From positions 43,577,501 through 43,641,500 of the forward strand of contig NC_134368.1 in the NCBI RefSeq assembly GCF_035582795.1: a stretch of DNA of 64,000 nucleotides, read 5' to 3'. Position numbers and translations under genes: made by a program. How positions within the stretch are numbered: the first letter of the stretch is position 1; the number at the start of each line of letters is the position of its first letter. Origin of the DNA: Mycteria americana. Lineage: Eukaryota > Chordata > Aves > Ciconiiformes > Ciconiidae. The notes beneath the pieces are model-generated. The model was not told where the DNA came from. It worked only from the letters and a program-made list of their open reading frames with translations, and ran no database searches. Positions 33,061 through 46,000 of the stretch are shown piece by piece.

Positions 33061-36000
33061 TTTCAGGCTATCACAGATAAAAGTTTTAAAAGTGTGCTGC
33101 AGCAAGCATTTTCACTTTGGCAGGGATACAGACTGGCTAATCTAGCCATCTCTCCTGGGCCTCTGGATAACCCTGCTTAAGTTTGAAGGGACAAGCAACA
33201 GCTGATGGGTCAAGGGCAAGTGTGCCACGACCTTTTGCACTGTCTTACCTTACCTTTCCTAACCACCCATTCCCCACATATGTATCCAACTACCTCAGCT
33301 GCTTTTCGTGCCTACTCCCTCTACAAGCACGTACACAGCTGCTGCTTTTACTCCCATACATAGACCTATAAACAATGGACACAGACATGAACTGGTACAG
33401 ATATGTGGAACAGCAGCATACACATGCCGCTGTATGTGTCATTTGTTCTACAGATACAAACTGATACACCTGCAGAACAAATTGATGCATATGTGTAGAA
33501 ACGCTTAGTAGCAGTGACAGAGGTTTGTAAATGGGGAATGAGCAGAAAAAAAAAAAATTATATACACACGTTGACTGCGAGCCATAAGTGCCGACTACAA
33601 GGGGCCCATCAACAGAACTGACTGACAAGCGGTGCCAAATTAATGCACCTCTGCCATGCTTTTGATGCTTCCATGTGCATTTCCACCTGAGTTGCACTCT
33701 AAATGTAGAGCAGAACATGCATCACTCTTGATATTTGTATCCCTAATGATGGACATCATTGGTAGTATTGGGTATGTCACAAGTCAAATAGAAATAAGTA
33801 GAAGATACTACGCTTGGTGTCCATAGATATATCCTCCTAATATCATAGGCTTTTTACATCAATTGTGACCATAGGAACCCTCATAATTCTTGGGCAAGTG
33901 AACACTGAAAGCTTTTTTGGGAAAGGGGAGTTCTTGAGAAAGATAGGAGTTTACTGTCAAATAACATTATTTGTCCAAACAATATTGCAGGACTTGTCAC
34001 TCCTGATATCTACAATGTCAGGGTGGTGATATATAGTGAAGCTTCCAAAAACAGCCTGGTTGCATAGAGACTCTTAAGACAACTGCCTTTCAATTTGTGT
34101 CCTGTATCACTCAAAGTGACTGCTATTAATGAACAGATAAATAAGGGATAATGTGTAATAAATATTGAAGTATGCCTGGTTTTTTTCCCCAAAAATAACT
34201 ACCTTATTCAAGAGTTAAAGCTTCTAAAATGACTTATCCACAGTAGCCCCCTTAAATGTCTAAGTTCACTTTACTGGAATGTAATTTAATCAATTGGGCC
34301 CTTATCTTCCCTGATCTATGTCTAAAATGTTTTGAGTTTTTTCTCACTTGCAACAAATGCTATCCTAAATAAGTGGTCAGATAGGTAAAAACTGAGCAAT
34401 TTAAAAGGCAAAACAATTAGAGATGTGACACTGCTGTTCAACTCAACTCTGGTTGATGACCATTTCCTCAAAACCAACATTTTAAAGCAAATGCTTTGGC
34501 ACATACCTACTTTCACGAACACTGATACATAGATCTTAATAAATCTACAGAAATCTTGGAATTCATTCACATTTCAGGTGCTGAGATTTAAGCCTCTGAA
34601 CCCAAGACAGTTCCCTAACTCTGTTACAGGGTTTTCTAGTTTAATCTTATCACTCCTCATGCACATATCAAGTGGATACCATGGTGCTGCCAGCTCTGTA
34701 AGCTTGCAAAATAGACACCAAAATTGTTTTAAGACAGAATTTTTACTGTACAATTAATACATATTATCTTAGAATATATTTCAGTAACATGCACAGATTA
34801 CCTATGAAGATTTATGGAATAAAGGTATTTCAGAAACTAACTGTAACAAAAAAAAAAAAAAATATCAAAGCATAGCAGTGCAAAATTTCAGCTTACCAAA
34901 CTGAAAAAAACCAAAACTTTGTTCTGAAAAGATGCATCTACTTCAAACTCAGTAAGCTCCATATTGATGCCAAATAATGACTCTACACCCACAACATACA
35001 GATGGAAAATACTGGAAAACCTATTGACCCTCCCTGTGTAAATGGTGGCCAGCTAGGGTATTGTACAAACTCAATTAGTGAAACAATTACAATATATATT
35101 AGAGATATAAAAAGGGCTGTATTTTTATGTCCTGTAAAATAAATTCATGACACTTACTGCAGCAGCAGTTCAGTGAAGTAAATAATTTAGTAAAATTCAA
35201 GAAAAATGGATATGAATATGATTAAATGTCTAGAGACCATCTATAAAACTTGTGCAAGGATAACATATTTGACTCAAGAATAACACTGTCTCTACTCATA
35301 GTTGATAGAATAAAGTTACAAGAACTATTAAGTCAGATGCTTTAAGTCTCAGATCAAAAGCTTCTTATGAAATCCGTGCCTTTTTCCTTATGAGCTGCAT
35401 TATAAGTCCCACACAACTAAATGAATTATTACAGGTAAAGACATCTTCCTCAAAAGCTTCTATAATAAGCAATTGTTAAGCACAGTCCATCAGAGGTGTG
35501 TTACTTTCTTTTCTGATGGGCTTACCCTTTACAGTTGTTTTACAAAGAACATTGAAAGGCAAAACAACACAGACACCTTCTTCCTCAATATTAATGTGAT
35601 ATGGGAACGGGGAGAACATAGTCCTTTCATCATTTAACTTCTTCAGAAATGAAAATGGGGAGGGGAAACCAGGTGTTGGTGGAAGAGAATTGTTTGGTTT
35701 TCAGTGGTTTATCATGCTTGAATTGTTACCCTTCTAGCAGGATTTCTTCATGCATTTTCCCTACAGGTACATAAAAATTATGGTGAGCATATCAGTATCT
35801 GCTTTGCCCAGGGGGAGAGTGAAGAGCAAAGCAGGTCTCTATCTTTATTTCTGCATGGCTGGGGTTACTCATATATTGTGCCAATTTGTTCACATAGGAA
35901 AAACAGAAGAAAAGCAGTAGCAAGTATGCCCTTGGGTAACGGCTAGAGAGCAGCAGGTCAGAAGGTTTATTGAAACAGAACAGACAAGTTTTAAAATCCA

Positions 36001-37434
36001 CCTTGAATGTCAGGTATCTGAAAACTAAGTAACATTCACATATAATTTTACATTAAGCATAAATAGTTATGCTGTGTCACAACAGTCTGAACGCAGTCTT
36101 CCAAGGTTATACAGGGAAACTGAGCATCTTTCCCAATCCTTGCCAAACAGACTTTTCCTTCCAAAACCAAGGTTACCAATATGTGGGACACAAGCTATAA
36201 ATCAAATAATGGTGAGACTATATACACAGTCTCACCGTGTACATTACAGTACCTTTCACATCATATTCAAAGATTCAGTCAATATTTGTGTTAACAGCAT
36301 CACTCAAAAATACCCAGGGAATCACTAGTGTCACCGTGTCATCACTGAAATCCTTAGTCATAACAGGAACAGCATTTAAATGTCACCAAATTAACTCATT
36401 TTTTTAAAAGCACAGCTCTGTTACCCAAATTCACTGCAAGTAAGATGCTTCAGCTGAGTGGGACTTGCTTGCATGATTGTAACAATTACATTATGTCAGA
36501 AAGATCTTTCATTCACTTCTGCTTTTTTGATTAAAATTTCTTCCTAACCAGTTGAGTCAAATATATCAGTGGCATATAATGTAAATCTTTCTTTTTTTTT
36601 TTTTTTTTTAATATCTGTTATTCTCATTCACCTACAAGTCAGGAAAACACTGATAAGTCCAAGGTGAAGAACCAAATACATCTCCCACCCGTATGTCAGC
36701 CAATTTCAATTCTTGTTTTAAGAACTTTGCTTCACCTGTTTATCTGTTTCCTTCCACTGTGACCACAGCTCTTATTTCTTGTAATTGGAAATAAACTGCA
36801 GATTTGACTAACTGTTAACTTCTGGAACTACTTAATGCCAAGAAACAAAATGAAATGACTAGCTATTGTTGCTGCAAGTCCTTGATAAAAAGTCAAATAA
36901 TGGATTTCTGGTTTAAAGCACTCAGTGCAAGCCTTCCTAAGTAATTATGCTGAGGACTAACAAAAGTCAGCTGCTTGGTAAAGCTGATCAAAACCCTGGA
37001 ACCTTCATGTGATCACCTAAACCAGGTCAGTACTTCTTGGAGCATCAGTATTTCAAAGGCATAGTCACTGTGTAACTACGTACCAGTAAGTACAGGCTCA
37101 GGTCCCATGTCTTCACACAATGATGTGAAATTTGCCAGAACTTTTGTATCCATTTACCTAATTTTGAACCATCCCACCTTCGGGGGAACTGCAAAGCCAA
37201 ACCATCAACCCTCTGTCTACGTGCAAGGGGCTGTGACAGAAAAAGTCACAATGCTACTTGTGGTGTTAAAAAGAGTGTCACATTTAAAAGCACTAATATT
37301 TCTTCTGTTTCCCACCTCCCCATCTTATACTGTAATCAGTGTGGAAAGCCTGACCTATACAGATATCTACACAGCCATGTACCAAAGTAATAAGAAACAA
37401 GTCTACAGTCTTCTGCTCCTTGAATTCCAATGCA

Positions 37435-37515
37435 GGTTTAGGGCATTAGATTGCAAACTCTTTGAAAGAGAGTTTCTTCACAGCTCCTGGAAAGTAGACA
37501 CAGCATTGTGCAGAT
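37435..37515 (+). repeat. Relic of an ancient amniote repeat
   Basis: ATTAGATTGCAAACTCTTTG, with GACACAGCATTGTGCAG about 40 bases later, resembles the 3' portion of an old amniote LINE/SINE-type repeat in which this phrase is followed by a GGGCAGGGACTG-like part. The match is diverged, and the family cannot be named by eye. Confidence 0.4.
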
Positions 37516-40500
37516 AAGCAGCCTCCAGAGAATGGCACAAAGAATGCCTGAAGCTAGTCTTCTCCCTCCCACCATCCAAGAAAAAGTGTTTTAACAGCTG
37601 CTTCTTTAGTAAAATTTGTCCTTAATTTCATTGTTTTAATAAGATAGGAACTCCCTGACGAATTTCACTGCCCTTCTCTGCAATGCTATTATTACACTGA
37701 TATAAGACGACAGGGTGGGAGGATGGTTATCTAGCAAAATGAATAGGCCACTGATGTTCTACTCCAGCAGAGATGAAGGTTTCTACACATAGTCAATATG
37801 TTTCTATTTGTAATTAGGACCTTATTTAAAAGTACTTGGGTGACTACTGATCCAGCAAGCCCATTGCTATAAACTACAAACCTCCCATTAACTTTAACAG
37901 TGCAGTGCAAAGCTCACTGTTTTTAATGATTTAATTCTCTTACAACCAAAATTAACAAGGGATAACATGCAGATGCCTGCATGATTTCAAAAATATTTGA
38001 GGGAAAACCAATGTTTAAGGTAAATATTTAAGTCATATCAAATAAATTTTTATACATGACATTCTTATTTTGGAGAGTTCAAAAAATTCAGAAGGAACCC
38101 ATAAGACTTGCAAAATCCATGCATGAAGTCCTTTCCCGGTCAAGCAAGTGAATATGATCATAATACAAACTATGTAAACAGAACTGTATGTATTATACAT
38201 GCAAATAGAATTATACCAATTCAAAACTTATTACATGCTTTTTTTTCCGCTGTTACAAAGGCAAGGTTGCTCTGTCCCAGTCACATACCATTTTGTAAAC
38301 TAATTGTCTGGAGAAATTTCAGGATATGCCTCAAGTCTGATGACAATTTTCAGGAGGTGCAATCCCACAACATAAAGTCACATTTAAAAACCCAAAGATT
38401 TCCAAAGAAAAAGATTCTAGAAACAAACTACCATTTGTAATTCAAGTAGGAGAAGAGGGCTTGGAGTATGCTGACATTTTAATTTCAGGGACCAAAGAGA
38501 CTCATTTGATAGTATGATTAGCTACAAGGACTCTGATCTGAATACAAGTGCTATTATGGTCAAGACAACAGTATAGAATAAAGGGACTTATTTTCAAGAG
38601 GTGACTGAAGTTACTCCAGGGGTCAGACAGTCCGTGTTAGAGTCCATCTTAGACTTAAAAAGCTATAGTTAAACAAATGATCAAAACAGCTACTTGCTTA
38701 AGGGAACAGAAGTGGAAACGTATCCAACACTTGATTTTTGATCAGGTTAAAAACATTTAATTCCTATTATGTTCTAGTTAGGTACGCGTTTTGTCATTTA
38801 ATATTGAAGCAATTTCTTTCCTCGATGGTAGACACCAGAGTATTTTACCTTTGTCTATGTCAAATTAGCTATCTTAATTTCATCCAAAACATAGTCCCAT
38901 CCACAATGATAGAATTCCTACATATTGAACAACAAAGTTTCACACATACTGGAATCTTCAGGCCCACCATTCGTTTCCTTCTGACTACAATCCTAGGGTA
39001 GGACCTTGGAGTGTTTCTCAGCACTCAGACCCTACCTCAAACACTGCTTCTGCCCTCATCCTTTCCCAGAAAAGAAATGCAAGCACGCAGAGGAGAAGAA
39101 ACAGTATTAACCAGCCATATCCTAAAAGTGAGAGACTCGGGGAATCAGGACTGAAAAGCATGTTAGCAAACAAACCCACCCCCTCCAGGCTGGATTTCGC
39201 CTCTGGTCTGTAAAGTAAAGAAATAACATTAAGCCTCATAGGAAGCTGCATCTTTAACAGCCCCACGTTGAATTGATAATTCACCTCCTTTTGTGGGTTT
39301 TTACTTCAACAGAAGTACACAAAACAGGGGAAAGCAACAAAACTCTCAGCCTCAAACAACCTGCCCAAGACAGCCTGCATCTGGGCTTCTCTCTGGACCA
39401 TGCAAACCATAGCCTAGACCCCAGCCCCTCCGCTTCAGCCAGTCCCCACAGCTGGCTTCTTTTGACATAAGAAAGTACTCATATGAGTGAATTCAAATAA
39501 TTCACTTTAACCTTTCCAAGCAGAAACAGTATCTGCAACAGGGCAGGGGGTAGGTCAGGCTGAAAGTCTTAAGGCACACAAATGCAATATTATAACTTCT
39601 ATCTTTACAATTTCTGCACATTTCGGAGTGCATCTTTCTGAGACAGCAGCCAGCCAAATGGACTTTCTCTTTGTATTATTGTAAGCTTGTGGATCCAGCT
39701 CTTCTTGAAGTAGTCAATCCTCAGCCCTGTCCTACACAACCTTCATGTTAGATAGAAATGGCTCACTTGATACATTTTATAACCAATCATGTATACAAAT
39801 GAAACAAGCTGATATCAGATGAATATGTCTTTCTTGCACAGTATAGAAATATATCTACACTATCTTGGCACTATATATACACTAAAGACTATGAGAGCAA
39901 GACACACAGACCTAATAAAATGTTAGACAAAAAAAATTACCCAAGCTGTTAGCAAAGCACGCATCTTCACTGGAATATAAAATGCTTTGCAAATTTGTCA
40001 GTTACACTGTATTTTTCATACTATAAAAACCTTTATAAGAACATGCCAGCAGTTTGAAAGTGCCATATTCCCCTAACCTTTAGTTTTTAAAGTATAAATA
40101 TATATGTATAATATTTTAATATATTAAAAATTATACATAAAATACACATTGAGAAACATCTGGCATCAAAACAAAATCCTTAAACTTCATTTAATTAAAC
40201 ACTGAAGTCAACCTCACACAGTAATTTGTTTTTCATTTTGACTTGCTCAAACTTTGGAGGAAAGTTTCCATTTGATCCGAATACCCCCAGTCAAATACCA
40301 ACATTATCAGAACCCTAAACCCCAATTATTCCCCCAGTCACACTGTTACTAGTGTTATTCCCCTGATAACACTGATACTCTTGATGTCCAAGTTAGGACT
40401 CTCAGCACTAAGCTTCATGAACCCCTGAAACATAAGGTTTCAAAATTCTTCACCTGTGGAATATTCACAAATGCTCCCATCGCACTGTTTACAGAGAGAT

Positions 40501-42949
40501 AGTGTCCTTCCCTAGGAGTCAATTCAGAACAAACCTTCTCTTTAAGCACTTTAAATCATTACCAGAAGGAACTTGTCTTTTTGTTAGCAATTGAGAATTA
40601 ATGAAGACTACTCACATTAGACTTAATCTGACCAGACTGAACCCCTCTTCTGGAGGAGTTAAAATAAAATATAATAGTATTCAGCTGGAAATGTTGTTGT
40701 TCTCTAAAACCAAAAATAACTGCTAAATCATTAATCTCCTTGTAAACTAGTGCAACAGACCTGTAGCTCTAAGCAGGCCATGTGTCATTTTTGTGAAATT
40801 ATTATGTTTGTGATTCTCATAATGGTTTATTGACTTGTCCCTGACTCCTCTTTAATTCCATTATCTGTGGAAAATATTTTCTTATAATTTAATGGTAAAA
40901 TGAGTTTTTGAGTAATGAAGACTAGTGGAGATGTAAGGAAGGAAGTCATATGGAGCTGGAGGAATAACTGAAGAGTCTCTTAATACAGGCAGTTTTTTCC
41001 CTTGAAATACTACTTGCTGAATATACTGCCTTCTTCTGTGCTGATAAAAATAAACAAAGCCCCTCTGCGTAGTGCTGTAATATTGTGACTCCTATAAGAA
41101 GTAGCAGAGCAGCTGCTACCCTCATTAAATTAAAGATAGTAGCAAAATGTAATGGATCTTAATTTGTACAGTGATGAGCTTTGAATAGATTGCTAATTGT
41201 CCTGCTAGATGTTGATTTTACATTTCTCTTACAATTCTTCATTCCTTCCTTAATCTTGTGACAGACACGAAGCACAGGAGACCAGAAAACTGCCACCCCA
41301 GGATATGGCGAGACAAACCTGACTAAATTCAGGCTGGTTTATTTTATAGTTTATAGAAAGCACTCTCTGAAGGAAGAGAAGCATCTCCATTTTTTTCATG
41401 ACCATACCACATTTACTCCTCTACTGTGCAAATTCTTTTTGCCTGCAGCAACCTGCATTATGCCTCAAAATGTTGCTCACATGAACAGGGATATTTTTTG
41501 TTGCTATTGCACATTACAAATTAGACAGGTAAGTGATCGATTTAGACATTTAATACAATGAGACTATGAGCATCTTGGTTTTGAATGAGGTGAAAAAATA
41601 GCTGTGGAAAATGTGAAAGATTGGCATGTAAACAGGTCTTCCTAGATGAGATGCTTATTCTTCCAAAGGTAACATATACTATTAAAAACACATGCTGGGT
41701 TAAATGTGAAATCCTAAGCTAATTCCTCAGTTTCATTGGGGTGAGGATTTTATCACCGTGATGCCTGCCTCAAAAAATGGTCAAGCCACATGCACATCAT
41801 GCATTTATCAACAAATAGAAGATGGAGAAGGAAAGGGAAAAGTTAAATAGTGACTATTTAGTAGCATTTGTAGGAATAAACTTCCTTCAATGTGCAACAT
41901 GGAAATGGTAGAGTCATCGGGATTCAAAGAGTAGCAAGAGCACTCGACTGTTAGAAGTCCTCACGTAAAACTCACATCAATGTCATAAACCCTTTTCCAC
42001 ACAGACTTGCAGCCATCTCTAAGGAATACGATGACAATCACACTGAGCACAGCTGTGCACAGAACAGATAATGGGAAAGGGATGAATGGCTTAGCCCTGT
42101 CAAAGTAGAAAAAAAATCTTCAGGCTTAAGTGGCACACATGCATCAGATCAAATGTTAATTGAATGTAGGTACTTTGGTCTTTTCAAAAGACCTAGACAT
42201 AGCAATGCTTAGAACTCTGGTACTCAATTTTTAAGCATCTTGAAACTGCAACAAATTGCACAAGCCCTGAGGGCTTTTTCTGTTTCTCCCTTAATAACAC
42301 AGGTGGTAACTACAAATATATAGGAAGGATTAACAAATCCCCTCAACGCTGACCAGACCACAGAAAAAGCAAAACGGACACCTTTACCCTAAACCCACCT
42401 AGCAGTGCAATTCAGATGTCTTGCTTTTGCATTGCAAAAAAGGTGGCCTCCCCCACTTAAAATTCACAGCCCTTAATTGTGAATTATGCTCTGAAACAGT
42501 TAAAAACAAACAAACAAAAACCCCAAACAAACAACAACAACAAACTACCACACACATGCAAGTCTCTTCATTTGAAGTATGGCTGGCAGGTGGTCTAGCT
42601 ATTCAACTGCTCCAACAGTCCAGCTTGCAGGGATCTTCTTCCACGTACTAATTGCTATGAAATGCAAAACTCTTCACTTGAAGCTGTTGCAGTTCAGAAG
42701 GGAGTAACAGCTTCTGCAAGCCAAAACCTACAGGTATGCATCACAGTCCTACTGGTCAGGGCAGAAAGAGGGGTTCCAGTTCCTGCTTCAGTGCTTGCTT
42801 TTGTTTCACTGAAAAGGATCTCCATCCACAAACAATAACAGACATCCAGGGTGTGAACACCAAATTATACTATCAAGAGAGGAACAGCTTCAAACTGAAA
42901 AAAACTCACATGACAAAACATCTGCAACTTTGCAGTCAGGAACTTTCAC

Positions 42950-43015
42950 TGAGAAAGGGAATGGGATTCTGTTCTCCAGTATTCCAGCAAGTGGTCTAAC
43001 CACTGCTTGCCAGGC
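42950..43015 (-). repeat. Possible ancient SINE-like relic
   Basis: The phrase AGTGGTCTAACCACTGCTTG and the stretch before it (TTCTCCAGTATTCCAGC) look like the reverse complement of the same old repeat head seen near 10965-11020. The call rests on a short resemblance only. Confidence 0.3.
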
Positions 43016-46000
43016 AGCTTCCTGGACAGAAGTGTGGGTTTTGAACTGCAGCCAAAAAATGTTGCCACCATCTGGAGCTAGGCAGCCCTACAACATAAGG
43101 ATCCTAACAAGTACCAAGGGCAGAAATACAGCCATTAGTCATTTAGTCAGGAGTTTGTACACCAGGATCCCATACTCACAAAAGATGGGAACCCTCCCCA
43201 CACATTGTACAGGATACGTACATGCCCAACTTGGGATAGTGAAATCCAGAAGGCAGCAAAAAGTTTAAAATTGTGTTGTTAATACTTTATTTTAATGTTA
43301 AGAGCTGTGACAGCTCAATCTTTTCCTCAACTTGAATGAAAAAAAATTATTATTTTTTCAATATTTTAGAAATGCCCAACCATTAACAAGTAAGCAAGAA
43401 CAAGCCTCATGATGTTGCTTTCCTCAAAGGACTCAGTAATATCAGAAAGAATGCAACTTTCTTTATCAATAATCAAAGGTCTGGAGTGTAGAAAGTTTGG
43501 ACTGTGTATGCCTGAGTACCTGTAACAAGTGAAGTAATGCATTTACTGCAAGAAATGCAGTGTTTGATAGAAATGGCAATGTTGAACAAGATCAATATGA
43601 ATGTACTTGTAAATATGTTGTATAACCCAGGAATCACAAATATAGTGTAACTTACCATCTCTGGCTCCAAATTAGGAAGATCTGGTCTTAAACTAACTGT
43701 CAATATACAAGAAAATATATGACTTCATCTGAAATCAAATAAAAACAGATTTTCTAATCAAGTCATTGCATCAGTCTTCTATAAAGCATCAAGAGCCTTT
43801 CTCTCACTGTGAACAAGCCATTGTTTCAACAACTTTTTTAGACATGCTGAGAAGCATTTTTTAAATAGCAAGGACATTTTAATTGTGGGTGACATGAATC
43901 AACTATCTGAAAGAACAGCTGCATCTTCAGATGACATGAAAAGAAGTGTGATCTGGATGTAAAGTATAATAAGAGAATGTTTTCTCCTCCATTTACTATT
44001 TTTGTGCAAGTTCTACCTCAGAAATTTAATTTTAGCTGTTCACAAAAAAGATAGAAAAGAAAATAAGGTGGTAGGGAGGAAGCTTTTATGTGCATGTAAA
44101 GCCTATGTTAATCTGTTTCAAAGACTACCTAAAAAAATTATTGTTTTCTGCTCACTGAACCACACTGCTTCACTGAAGTCAGGGATGAGAGAACTCAATG
44201 TTAAATAACTCCGATTTCATAAGTCTAAAAACTGAGCCTTCTCATTTTATGCTTTATAATTGGAAGCAAACACTGGAGTCCAAACAGCTATGAAATTCAG
44301 CCTTTGCAGCTTAGGCATATTTTAATTATTCTTGTAGGATTATTACTCATGTCTTATACAAAAGACCTCAAATACAAGAGGAGGCCTCAAGAATTTAGAC
44401 AGAAAATGAATTACCAAGCATGCCTTGAACAAAAGAACTGACATCCAGCCTCTGGCATGCTGTCATCAATAGTCATCAGTGCTTGGTACTTCAGATCCCA
44501 CAACAAATGCAAAACAAGAAGTTAGCATATGCATTCCAACTAATATTTTGTACTCTGTGTACTCTCTGTTGTTCTAGCTACTGCAGACACCATTCTGTCC
44601 TAGGCAGAGAAGTAACATAAGGCCATCACTTCAGATCTTTGACAAGTTCTGAAGATGAAGAAGCTTACAGGATCTTTTAAATTTATTCTTGCATGAACTA
44701 CGCTACAATTTATAAAATAGCAAGAGAGCTTCAAACCTGAAAACTCAGCACTTCCAGTTCAGTCTAGTCTGGGAGTTGACAAACATTGTGTCTATGACCA
44801 CAGCACAGCCAACAATTTTCTGGTGAATGAAAGCAATGTAAATCAGTCCAGAGGGATGAAAAGAAATGTTACTCAAGCGGTGTTAAATTTAAGCTACCAG
44901 ATACCGTAAAGTTAGTATCAGCATAAAAGGATGAGGGAAAACTGTTCAGACAATTCCAAAACCTCATCTGAACAACAGCTTCTTAGGTGACTTTTCCTTA
45001 ACCAAGACATTGCTAGGAAAGTCAGCCCATATGGCAGACAAATGCAATAGAGATAAATGGCAAAACTTTGAGACGGTCTTTGTAAGGAGAGGCAGTTATA
45101 TCAAAGTTTAAGTTTCACAAAACGAACATCAGTTTTGTCAATGGTGTATTTTTGAGGGGAAAAGTCTGAAGTATCTCCAGAGCAGACAGGGAAGAGTTTG
45201 CAAAATGAGTTATAAACAACATTTCAATCAAGATGAGGGAGTTTATTCTCTCTTCTTTTGGAAATTTTCAAAATACTCTTATACTTCACTCAAATCTCAA
45301 AATCTTTCATATAATATTGGATTCTCCACATAACAGACATTAAGTAAGCCATCATTTTAATAATTTTATTTATTGAAAGCTTACTGCCAGTTTTGCAGGA
45401 ACTTGTAAAACCAAGGATTATACTGGGATAGAGAAAAGTCAATTAACAATCAAGCAAATAAGAATTTCTCTGTGGAAAGCAGAGAGGCTAACAGGGCTTA
45501 TAAAATATATCAGATTGGCCCATTTTCTATGGACACTGAAAAATAGAGAAATAAAGTAAACAACTGACAGGGCAATAGTGGAAAAATCACTTTCTGTACT
45601 GTTGTGCAAGTCTTGTCTAAAATGCTCAAAATACAATTGGTTTCTAAATTCATTCACCCTGACACAAGCGCCTTCATAGACCCGTAATCAGTTTACAAGT
45701 GATTTTCATCAAACCTAGAAAAATACATTATTCTATGCATACTATTTAGCAACCAAAAATCTTCATGAGTTATCAGATCAAATTTTCAAAGCAGCTTCCT
45801 CCAATGACAACTGATTTTTAACTTGAAATTTAGTTTCCAATGCAAATCTCAGCACCCTTTTCCATCTATGCACTCATGTGGGAAATACAGATAGTCAAGA
45901 GGCTTGAATTTGCATTTTTTGCAATTTATTCTGGTGGGATGAAACGCTGTGGATACAAATTACAGGGAGAAAATGGATAGATTAGACCTCAGCTCTCTGA

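Noticed and set aside
33290-33718. 142-codon minus-strand frame
   Set aside because: Tyr/Ser/Cys-rich text from a CA/TA-rich stretch with an internal poly-A run; no domain resemblance.
37107-37517. 136-codon open frame
   Set aside because: No family resemblance, and it overlaps an apparent ancient repeat at its 3' end.
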